64,000 bases of DNA from Tigriopus japonicus (Eukaryota > Arthropoda > Copepoda > Harpacticoida > Harpacticidae), in assembly GCA_010645155.1 (NCBI GenBank), contig CM021313.1, positions 1,116,904 to 1,180,903 of the forward strand, given 5' to 3'. Positions 33,178-44,600 of this stretch are shown here, in pieces (the stretch's first letter is position 1; each line of letters opens with the position of its first letter). Under the pieces are notes generated by a model. It was given only the letters and a program-made list of their open reading frames with translations, ran no database searches and was not told the DNA's origin. The position numbers and the translations under genes are program-made.

Positions 33178-36100
33178 TTTGCAAAACTATCCATTTTTCA
33201 GATCTGTGTACGATGTTCTTTTTGGTTATTCAACGTCGCCTTGAAATGTGGAAATACGTGTTTTGCCTTCTGAGAATGTAATCTTGATTTGTACGTAAAA
33301 AAATAATACCAATACTCTCATATGAAATCTGAAATATTTGTATATGATTATTGCTTGTATTTACATCTTTGTCTATGGGGCTCGAATCCCTTTTTGTCAG
33401 GATACATTCATTCGACACAATTTTTTGTTATAGAGTTGACAACCACTTAAGAGCTGCAGCCTACAAAGCGGAATTTTAAATTGTGCATCTATTATTCATT
33501 AAAGATAACGTACTCTCGTTTCATCCAACCATTGTGAAGCATTTTGAAGTCCAATTTTAGTTTATTAGTATTAATGTGTCCTTTGCGTGTTCCATTCACT
33601 TAATAGGCATCAATTTCTGAGGAGTTTGTGAGAAAGGTTGATCGTCAATGTTATAGATTTGTCAACTCTTATGTTACCTGGGATACAATTGTAATTACAA
33701 TCACATTTTCAGCCTATTTGACAACCCTAAAACCCTAATCTTACACGCAGTAATTTTTCAGGATCGAATTCAATATTGTTCAATTGGGAGAGAATTGGGG
33801 AGAAATCCTTAAATTTACAGGGAATCGCATTCCTTGTAGCGGTACTAAAAAATCCGCAAAAAAAAAAATAATAATCAGATTTTCAGGGGGATGTCAATAT
33901 TTCATAAATCCTTACCTGGTTCAGAAGAAAATATTGGTTATTACTTGAAGTGAAGTTTTGGCTCATGTTCTCTTCATGTGTCATGCTCATTATGTAAAAG
34001 AAATCACAAGTTGAAACGTAATGAGTTAAAAATGCCATCAAAGTTTCAGAATTGCTTATTGTTCCAAATAAATTTTGACATTTTTTCTGATCCCAGATTT
34101 GGCATTTTGCACAGGTTATCTCGGGATTGTTAAAAAGGGACGTAAATATATTGATTCGAATGGTACGAAAATTGAATAAATACTAATTGAGCTAGAGTTA
34201 TCATAATCTGTGAACCCATATTTGGACGCTTTGAAGATAATTTGCACCGATGCAAAACCATACAGACCTACTTTTTTGCAAGATCAAGAGAACCAAATAA
34301 ATGTCAAATATGCCCTAGCTTTAGGAGGGGACATCAATTTTTTGACAAGCTGTCGAGTTCATCATACCTGCAACATAATCAGTAAGGCTCGGATCAAGTT
34401 GCAATTTTTCCAGCTTAAAATTGCAGTTTTTATACAACAAAAACTTCACTTTCCCCGAAAGTTGCAATTATTTGACAAAATTTACTGAAGAACAACTGCT
34501 ATCTTGGCAAAATAGGAAAGCCTTTAATTAATTCTTTGTTCTTTGTCAAAAATGTTATCCCAACTCTCTGGACTTCAGCATTACAAGATCAAAGATCTTG
34601 TTGAAATAATGTTCCAGACCTAATTGAAAAAGGATGGATATAATGAAAATTGATTATTTTTAGCGGGGATGTGGGAGCGTCTATAAAAGTGGATAATGGA
34701 TAGAGACTACTTTTCACTTTCATTTTGTAAAGCCGATATTGTTTTTATAAAAGCTTCTCAAGCGGATAGTTCTAATTTTTTTTTTCCTTCTTTCTAGTCC
34801 TTCACATTTTTTCTTTGCAACATACTGAGATCAAGCAAAAAAGAACCTCTACTGTATGCAGCAAACCCAAATAAAATAAAACCACCCAAGATCTGGCGCA
34901 TCTTTAGGCATTTTTTCATGCCAATTCTCCACCTAAACTCTTTAATGTTGGAAAAGGTGGACATAAATTTCAAAGAAAAGAAAAAGAAATACATGAATTC
35001 ATATCAAACGAAAAGATTCGAGTTTGGCGTTCCAGTAATCTACATATATGCATTAAGACTCAAAAAAAAAAATCCATAGGCAAATGAATGAGAATATTGC
35101 TGGGCATTCAATTCGACATGCTGAAAGCTAAGATTTGATCTCGGCTCACAACCACTTTTGGCTTGTGCAAGCAAGCACAAGTGAGCCTTTTTCTGCCAAG
35201 AGAGTTTTGTATAGAGTCTCGTTCATAGAACCTAAACGATTACAATGAATCGTTTTTCTGTCAACTGAATTTTAGGGAGAAACATTTTCCAAGAAATAAG
35301 GTTAAAACTAATATAATTCGACTATCTGATATTGTTTCAAATCCTTTTTTCTTACCCTTGATTGTTCAAAAGAGTGAAAAGTTCCTCTCGACCTTAAGTG
35401 GCACAAGCGTGTTGCAAGGACTTGTTGATTGTTGTCAAGGTCACTTAGCTCACTTTTAAAGCATTTTATTACAACACCATGCAAGTAACGATTTTTCTTT
35501 TATGATAGAACATCCGGCAAATTTGGTCAAAAACGGCCCAACTTAACCTAATCTAGATAATCCCCCTCAATATTCCTTTTCCAATCATGGACGGACGCCT
35601 AATGTAGCCAGGACCTCACCGACGAGAATACGAGTGTCTGAATATGGTTAGGGCTTAAGGGCCAAATTACACAGGCCAAGCAAGAGTTCACACATCCATA
35701 TTTCTCACGTAGCTAACTAAGTAAAGAAAGTGAGAAAAGAAGAAAAAGAAGAGGAGGAGCTCACGATATTCCTTTGATCCCCATGCTACACAGTCAGTCA
35801 GTCAGTCAGACTCAACTGCTACTGGAACATTTTCCTCCCTACCCATGTGTAGTATATGGACATAACTAAGGACGAACCTACATACTGTCTATTCAGACCG
35901 GGAGGTTAATTAATGCAGAGAGAGCGAAAGAAGGAGAGAGCCTTCTAAGATCTGATCCAGATGACCCCCAAGTCATTCCTTCCAACACTAGGGGTCTAAC
36001 AATTTGAACGTACACTCCTTCCATGCGCAATAATACATATGGATAAATGAAAAGATCTTCCTTTTCTTCCCTTGCCAGGATATTTTCGAAGGTACGCCAA

Positions 36101-36990
36101 GTTGTCGATGCCATTGATGTCATAGTGAGGCCACATGTGGGAACATATGAAGAGTGTTCGTTGGGAGATAACGGGTTGACAAGGGCCTTTTGCTAGCTCA
36201 ACTGGCACTTGCTATGTGGACTATTGGTCACACAGCGACCAAGTAACTGGCCTTGGCAAGATAGACACCGTAGATATACGAAGGGTGCCAAATGTGACAG
36301 TTTTTTATCTATTTGACACACTACAGAGCCTTTGTTAGCCTTCCGCTCCTCAAATGAGGCCTGAATTACAACGTTCAGTTTTCTATCTTCCTTAAAATAG
36401 CTTCCATTGATGTTCAGAGTTACACGCATACTTAGGAGGAAAGAGCCTTGTACAGTGGACTACAGAACACGTAAAATTAAAGAACTTCGTGACTGAACGT
36501 ACCAACGTACGTACGTACGTACAACCAGGCAATCTTTTTGTCGTGGCAAATGAGCTCAAAAATAAAAAGAAATCAGTAATTGATTCATGGTATTATGAAA
36601 ATTCTGATTAAAATCCCTCTAATTGGCTTGGGTAGACAATTGGTAGGCAATTGGACAGGCCAAATCCGTTAATAAAAGTTTTGGCAAATCGGTTCTTTAG
36701 GAATAAGAATCCTAGGACTGATTATGGCAGAATCATATTTTTTACACGGCTACTTAAATCTTCGGTAAGGGCACGCAATGGCACCAATAATATGTAAACG
36801 TTTCGGTGGGTTCCCTCATTACAAATTTTCGTTGTACAATAATCCGAGCTACACTATGACTACATAGTTTTATAACTAAGGATTGGCTTGTTCAGTTTCT
36901 TAATTTCGCATTTTTTGAGTTTAATTGTGTTTCAGGCCAATTTGATCCAAAATTAAACAAGCGTTTAAAGTTGTGAGCTCAACGATAATA
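33178..36990. other. No gene seen; minor repeats
   Basis: Includes the second copy of the GGAATC-CATTCCTTG word (33820-33858), a hAT-like end near 34387, a CAGT microsatellite at 35791-35809 and an ACGT microsatellite at 36505-36522. The open frames are short and unrecognised. Confidence 0.45.
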
Positions 36991-37180
36991 GGCCGCATAC
37001 TTTCGCACTTAATTCAAAAGCGAGAGTAAACCAAAATCAAGTCAGATTAATGATCATCGAGTATATACTCTCCCCAGCTCCTGCATTTCAAACACATCAG
37101 TTGTCGCGAGTCAAGGCCGGTTAATCTGACTTGATTTTAGTATACTCTTGCTATTGAATTACGTGCGTTGACATGCGGCC
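36991..37180. mobile_element. Foldback MITE, 190 bp, TA target
   Basis: Near-palindromic: GGCCGCATACTTTCGCAC... on the left and GGCCGCATGTCAACGCAC... on the right when reversed, continuing through AAAATCAAGTCAGATTAA shared by both arms. TA flanks both sides (36989-36990, 37181-37182), so a Tc1/mariner-type origin is likely. Confidence 0.8.
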
Positions 37181-37182
37181 TA

Positions 37183-38470
37183 GTACCGTTCTCTTAGAGA
37201 TTTTGTCGAGGTAAATGACGAACAAGATGGTGATCATTTAAAAGGCTTTAATTTATTTCTATCAAATTTGATTGAAGAAGCCTGCCACTCAATCTTCTAA
37301 GTGGCATTGCTTTTTCAAAATTGTCACCTTACTATGGAAGTTTTCTATTACGTAAGGTGAAGCGCAACCTAACATACAAATTTATTTTATATTTGATTGG
37401 GCTTATTTTCCATGGGTCGAACAATCGCGGCTAGAAAACCATCCAATCAATATTTCGCATTTCTTGGGCTCCACAATCATTGGATTTCGCCAACCCTTAA
37501 CATTTTTTGGAGACGTCAATTTCATTGGTAGTTCATTGGTAGCAAAGATTTAAGAATTTGAACAATCATGAATGATCACAACTTCAAAAGCTACAACGGC
37601 AAAAAACTTGACGGTCATAATGTAAATGTACGTTCGATGTGTTGCGCTTGTTGAGCTGAGAGGAGGAAAATAACAGCTTTTATAATCAAGTAACAAAATA
37701 GCCTCCATCTGGAAAAAGGAGCAAATGAAAATTAGTTCATTATTGTCCCACTTCGAATTAATTGAATGGTTGGAACAACACAATAAAGACTGTTCTACAT
37801 ATACTGTACAAAGCTTCATGGCCTTCGTAAATGATTCAGTATACCAAATAGAGTTGTTGTTAGCGGCATCATACTACTGAATTCATAGCCTAGAGAGCCC
37901 CATTTGCATTTGTTCTGTTCGTACATGTTCAGTATACATCTTACACAATGGAATGCACCTCGAAGAATCACGTTTCATGGTGAAAGGATCTCATTCTGGA
38001 GAATATCCAATGCTTGTATGATTGGCAATGCCTAATTTTCAAGTTGTCTTGGAGAAAGCCTGGTAACTCGTCTCGTAATGGAACCACAACATGCGAATAC
38101 CTCAAAATAAAAATACTAATGCCAAGCATTTTCCTTTCTGCCACAAAAACGGTCCTATCAAATTGATCCATAATTGTGCTCTATATTTAGAACGTTCACT
38201 GCGGAGAGTTTTTCAAAACATACGGATCTTGCGATTTAAAAATTGGTCTCAAATTGGAATATCAGAAGTCAAAGCCATGAGTTATCATAAAAGCGGCCGA
38301 AATTGTGTAATTAAATCACAAATATTCAATTTAAGTATTTTGCTGTTTGCGACAGTATGTAAATATTTGGGCTTTTTTCTAGTACAATTAAAGGAAAATT
38401 CCCGGTTTTCATTGCATTATTTCAAAAAACTGTTTTCCTTATGGAATCGCTTGCATTTTTTAAAAAAGGT
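37183..38470. other. No gene seen
   Basis: AT-rich; no coding signal or repeat pairing recognised. Confidence 0.4.
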
Positions 38471-38545
38471 ATGAGGCATGGCATAGTGCGTACTGCGTCG
38501 ATTTGTTGTGCGGATGTCTGGGGTTCGATCACGGCTGACAGCCGC
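38471..38545 (+). repeat. tRNA-derived SINE-like sequence
   Basis: A B-box-like GGTTCGATCAC (38522-38532) lies about 45 bp downstream of an A-box-like TGGCATAGTGCG. Stems are too poor for a working tRNA. It is different from the 22.3 kb and 59.8 kb tRNA-like sequences. Confidence 0.5.
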
Positions 38546-39249
38546 ACTCAAAACTTACTTTTTGGAGTCAAAAACTTAGCAGTGAACCGTCTTTTAATGC
38601 AAATAATTACCAATATTGGCAAACAAACAGTGGCAAGGAGTGGGAACATTCCTCCAAGGAACAACAATTTTATATTGACTCCTTAATAAGCAAACAAATA
38701 ACCAACGTCTGAAATTTTGACAAAAAATATGTTTTGTCCAAAAAAAATATATTGTCAAAATCTAGTGAGATGGGTTTCTTATGGGAATTGTCAAGCTAAA
38801 ATGGACAAAAACAGTAAATGAAATACATAATTGGCAAGCTTGGCCCGAAAATAACATTAACGGATTTTAATCTAAAATAGAAAACCGTAGCTCCAACCAG
38901 AAAAATATAGAATATGTAGGGTATGAATAAGGACTATCAAGCATATCCATTTTTTCATTACCGAGTAAAAATTTTAAACACCGAAGATTTGTTCAGCCAC
39001 CATCGTCACTTTTTCATAGAAAAAGTTTTTTAAATCATTTTTTTTAAATATCAATTTATTGCCCCTAGCTACTTTGAATTTAAATATCTTTTAAATCTTT
39101 GGGCATGATCAAAATATTTTCTTCAGTTATTTGATGCTTTTTCTTAAATACTATCTAAATATTTAGCCCTCAAAATTTAAAAAAGAATCGGCTGCTCTAG
39201 TTACCATCTTTTTATTGTTCTACTCGATTCAAGTGGAGAACAGAGGGCA

Positions 39250-39410
39250 GAGGCTAGTTTTTTAGACGCAAAGATCGATCTCAAGATCGGACTTAAGCTG
39301 AGTTTATATACCTTGTGACAACTTGAGTTGTTTCAGGGTAAATAAACTCAGCTTTAGAGTACTAAAGTACGATCTTGAGATCGATCTTTTGCGTCTAAAA
39401 AACTAGCCTC
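39250..39410. mobile_element. Foldback MITE, 161 bp
   Basis: Both ends read GAGGCTAGTTTTTTAGACGC when turned to the same strand, and pairing continues through AAGATCGATCTCAAGATCG, with a short loop. No target duplication was recognised. Confidence 0.82.
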
Positions 39411-40308
39411 AGTACTTCAACAATAACCCCGCTGAGCAGGATTTCCTCCCAAAAAGGGAAAAAAAGGGAAAAGTCGGGATCTATTTTTAGAACCACCCAA
39501 GGGACGGCTGAGCCTCTGGACGGTTCAAACATTGGAAACGAGTTTTCAAATTGCTTTTCAGGCCCTCTATATTTTGAAAAGCGCTTGATGTCCTCACCAT
39601 GGTAGCATTTTCCCTAGTGTTGAGTGTTGACCCACTTCTTTGTCTCAAAGGCAATCCCAGAAGGTGTTTGTTCTTTGAAATGAATTTTGTAGACATTATT
39701 TTTCTGGCAGGCATTGCCTTCGTGGGACCTTTTCTCGTTTGTCTGAAACTAGAAGTGAATTTCATTACTTTGCTCTTTGTGTAAAAAAATCTCCGCGACA
39801 GGGAATTTTCAAGTTTTGTATGTATGTAGTATGTACCATTCCGTGTTGGAACAGAAAAGTTTCTGTTTTAACAAAAAGTAGGGAATGGGTCTCAAGTTCC
39901 TGGTGCATGTCCAGGCTTCCCATGCGAGTTTAAAACTGTAAAAACGTAATGAATATCTTGCGCCAGAGAACTTCGAGGAATTTTTGGAGGGTATTGTTGG
40001 GTGCACGTTTTGTAATTAACATACTACTCATGCTCGGCAAGTGAATTGGTGGAAATTGCTGTGAAAGATGATTTGCCTCAATGAATAACATGCTTTGGGT
40101 AATTCGAAAACGAACGGATGAAATGACTTTGGTGTTCCAAATACCCCAAACGTTTGACCAGGAAGTATTGTAGATTGACACAATAACCATCGACATCTGA
40201 ACACCACGACTAGGGATGAGACTTCTGATTTCCAGAACGAAGAAACAAATCAAGTATGTTCTTCTGCACCTGAAACTTTGCCTGTGTTGAGTGTAGGTTA
40301 CGTTTTTC

Positions 40309-40485
40309 AAATTTCCGATCTTTTGTATTCTGAAGTAAAAAGCTCTGTATTCTCAAGATTCTATAAAATAAAGCATAAATCGAATAAGCCTACTTTTATT
40401 TTGCAATATCATTATATGAGAACAAGCTCTTTTATGCCATGTTGGATCATGTACTGAGCTTTGAGAAATCAAACCTTTGATTGAG
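40309..40485 (+). repeat. 177-bp sequence left of the gap, identical to 40931-41107
   Basis: Starts AAATTTCCGATCTTTTGTAT and ends TTTGATTGAG. An exact copy flanks the other side of the N run, which points to an unmerged contig overlap rather than biology. Confidence 0.95.
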
Positions 40486-40930
40486 NNNNNNNNNNNNNNN
40501 NNNNNNNNNNNNNNNNNNNNNNNNNNNNNNNNNNNNNNNNNNNNNNNNNNNNNNNNNNNNNNNNNNNNNNNNNNNNNNNNNNNNNNNNNNNNNNNNNNNN
40601 NNNNNNNNNNNNNNNNNNNNNNNNNNNNNNNNNNNNNNNNNNNNNNNNNNNNNNNNNNNNNNNNNNNNNNNNNNNNNNNNNNNNNNNNNNNNNNNNNNNN
40701 NNNNNNNNNNNNNNNNNNNNNNNNNNNNNNNNNNNNNNNNNNNNNNNNNNNNNNNNNNNNNNNNNNNNNNNNNNNNNNNNNNNNNNNNNNNNNNNNNNNN
40801 NNNNNNNNNNNNNNNNNNNNNNNNNNNNNNNNNNNNNNNNNNNNNNNNNNNNNNNNNNNNNNNNNNNNNNNNNNNNNNNNNNNNNNNNNNNNNNNNNNNN
40901 NNNNNNNNNNNNNNNNNNNNNNNNNNNNNN
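40486..40930. other. Assembly gap (445 N)
   Basis: A run of unknown bases. Open frames spanning it are meaningless. Confidence 1.
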
Positions 40931-41107
40931 AAATTTCCGATCTTTTGTATTCTGAAGTAAAAAGCTCTGTATTCTCAAGATTCTATAAAATAAAGCATAA
41001 ATCGAATAAGCCTACTTTTATTTTGCAATATCATTATATGAGAACAAGCTCTTTTATGCCATGTTGGATCATGTACTGAGCTTTGAGAAATCAAACCTTT
41101 GATTGAG
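40931..41107 (+). repeat. 177-bp sequence right of the gap, identical to 40309-40485
   Basis: Exact copy of the left flank; see that entry. Confidence 0.95.
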
Positions 41108-41211
41108 CTGAAAATTCTTTCATTTCTTCAAAAGATTAATACAAACCCTTTCATGTCATGAAAAATTCGTTTGGCTAATTGTGACAGAATATGATAAGAG
41201 TTTGAGTTCAC

Positions 41212-41678
41212 CAGGGATCGGCAACCAGTGGGCCCAAGCCTACATGTGGGTCCAAGTGTGGTCGTTGGTGGGCTTTGGAGCTATGGGGAAAATCCATAAT
41301 TCGTGGATTGACTTTGCATTAGCTGATCAAGCGACAGTATCAAAACAAAAAGAAAAACTGTTCAAGCAGCTTGCAAGAAATAATGGTTCGAGTTTTCGGC
41401 TCTTGAAAAAACTCGTTTTATCAAGCTTGTCTTCAACTACGATAGAGAGGAGGCAGATTTCATCGCATCATGTGCGATCACTCAAGAAAAAGATGTTCAC
41501 AGCTTACAGCTGATGAACCTCAAAATTTTGTAAGCTGTTTTGCGTTTGTCATGTGGGCCACAAGCTCTTTGATCGGTACTTTGTGGGCCCTTGAACGTAG
41601 CAATTGTCTGTATGATGGGCCCCTGATAACACAACCAAATTTTGAGGGCCTTGATCCAAAAGCGGTTGCCCACTCCTG
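41212..41678. mobile_element. hAT-like element remnant, 467 bp
   Basis: The left end is CAGGGATCGGCAACC and the right end reversed is CAGGAGTGGGCAACC, an imperfect hAT-type terminal pair. Flanking octamers do not match, so any target duplication is lost. The interior has short frames without a recognised transposase motif. Confidence 0.6.
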
Positions 41679-44600
41679 CCATAGACCTTGAAAATGTTTC
41701 TCCCTATACCACACTTGACTGATATCCCATCGAAACTACAGCATTCAAGTTGTTGATGGAACTGGCTCGAAAAATGGTAGTCTCCCTGTTCTTTTCCACA
41801 AACCATTGGAAGCTTTTTAAAACCAGAGAGCAATCTGGCCTTGAACCATTTGTTGGCTGCTTGCTGTGTAATATGGCCGGAAATCCTTAGGGCAATTTTT
41901 TGTACTCTCTCCCCAAGAGACTAACAAAATGGGATTACTCCTTCTTCGTTTCAGGAAGAGACCTTTCGAGATACATTTGTTACCGGCTGCAGCCACAACA
42001 ATTCTGCAAGACTGAAGTTGCTGTCTCGGCCAGCATGTCGTGAACAAGTTCGGTTAAATCCTCCAAAAGATAAATGCTTTCGATCAGACAATGGTTTCAC
42101 TAATAACTTCAAGCTTTGTTACTAGTTTTGCACTGTTAAATTCGCCTTAATTGGTTATATTTTTCCATTTGATTGTGTTGTGATAAACTTTTCCTTTCTC
42201 AAGCCTTGGATATAGAGGAATATTCTCAATTTTGTATCAAGAATGCATGACAAGAATTTTATCCATGCTTCATAAAATAGATGAAGATTTCAGAGTTTGA
42301 CAGCAAAATAAAATTTGTAACAGAAATATGATGAATATCTTGATAATTGTAGAGAGATATAGATTTAATAATAGAATGTTGTTATCAAATTACGCAGTAT
42401 CAAGTTGGTTGGAGCCAGACATTCAGGGATCATATTTGGCCAAGCACAACATAGTTCATGACTAAGAATTCTGGTTGACATGACTTTGGTGCATTGGCAT
42501 ATTTGATTCATTTTAGTAGCTTGAACGAAAGTAACGAAACTGAATTTTATATGGAACATTTCTCTTGTTGACTTTTTGTGCACTTGGAGCTGTACTTTTT
42601 ATAACCCAAAGATGCAGCATCTTTGGTGATTGTTCATCAATGGATGAAAAACAAGATTTGGAGGAGATAGCACAAATAGTCCAATTGGAAGTTATGTTTA
42701 ACATTTGCTACTCTGTTAATTTTCTGTATCCTTGCTTAAAATAAGTATACATTAACATGGGCAACGTAAGAGAGGGAAGAATTGAATTTTCCTGGTGATG
42801 GAAAGATATTTGACCTGGATGTGTAGAGACTGCCAGTCAGTTGAAAAAATGTAGCATATGACTCAAAATGTTTTATTCATAACAACCATGAGTATGGTGT
42901 TCAAGGTTTCAGATTTCAAGCAAAAACATTGTTAGGTAAAAAAGTTTTGTTCAATATTTGCCAGTTTTATAATCACTGCAAAATCTAATGCCACTTTATC
43001 AACTTCAGCTATGAGGCATCAGAATTAATCAGAATGATGAACAAAAGAAATCGACACCCATTTTGGTGAACACGTGATCAAATTTGATAGGCGTTGACCC
43101 AAAGACTGGAGTACACCTTTCGAGGTATCCTTGATTCGTCTCTAGTATTGGGTTAATTTGAAGGAGATATGAGCCACAACCGATGTCAGTCATAAAGCCA
43201 AGAATGAATTAATAACTTATATTAGGAGGTATTAACAATATCTTCTTACCAAATTCTCATTTTTTTCAATTTTAAAAACGAACTGGAAGCGGATGATTTT
43301 TGTGACATGAATCTTATTTTGTCAACTTAAAGTTGAGGTTTGTAGGTCGTAATGGTGGGCAATGGCATTGAAGGCCAAGGCCATATTGTGTCCAAACTGT
43401 CCTTTCATTTATGGCTGACCTTATGAAAAACCAAGCCATTGAATAGTTTCTGCAAATGGTCATGACCATATCTGACGATTTGTTCCATAAACCTGAGTGT
43501 TTAACTCCGTGATCATTTGATTTGAATAATTAAAACTATTTAATTAGAACTGAAGCATGTGGAGGCAAGTTTCATATAAAAAATTCCGTTGATGCCTTCT
43601 AGCTTGTCGTTCAGACCAAATGAAGCCCATTTTTGTGAAACATCCACGCAGTGTTGGCTCAAACGCCTGAATGGTAGGTTGAAATGTGCACAAATCATTC
43701 GAGAGACTTGGAAAAGGGCTAATTATAAAGGTTATGAAACACTCAAGGCTACATTATCTCAGCAGTTCAAGGAAACATGTTGAATGTAATTCAAAAACCC
43801 TTGGAGAATGTGGAGTCAAATTCCACCTACAAAATTTATCATTTTCTTTCTATTTCAGCGAGGAACAAGTTCACCTTTTCGTGAGTAAACTGTGTTAGAA
43901 TCAAGCAAACGTTAGAGTTGAAATTCCTGCCTATTTAAAGCTGTTTTATTGCTATAAATAGCTCGAGAATACAAAAATAGCTACTTTGTCAATGGTCTCA
44001 TTAAAGAAGTTGCGTTTAAAAGGCAGCTTGTGTGCTAGGACTACACTTAAACATGACTATATTTACCCATGTACCCCTGACTCTGTTATGTTCTAGCATT
44101 GAATTGGTGCACCTAACATGTGACCCTACAGTATCGATTGGTCCAGCAACATTTGATGGTTATTTTTCAAATCTGAAAGTCTAAAAATCAAACAATAATC
44201 TCCGCCATCGAATATTTTTATATTGGTACCTAACAATGCAATCCTACGTATGTACGTACCAAAATCCATGAAGGTTGGTAATATTATAGAAACGCCTGAG
44301 TAAACAACATGCAATGGAATGAGTACTCCACCCATAATGGCCAGCAGACCTTTGTCAGCATCTGAACACGGTCCAAGATAACATTAGGATTTAATCTCTT
44401 TCTGTTAGAGGGCAAGTGCACAACAAATTATATCTCGCAGTAGCATCTCCAAAACCTTTGCAGTAAAATTAGTAACAATAAAGAATTCCAAAAACTAGGT
44501 ATACATTTTCGGTTTTGATTTTGGGTTTGAAGGAAAAATAGGGTTTTGATTTATTCCCTTTAACCTTAGAAATGTTTTTTTTGGTTTCAGAAGCAATTGT

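Noticed and set aside
40469..41079. Open frames of 150-200 codons across the N run
   Set aside because: Unknown bases do not support coding.
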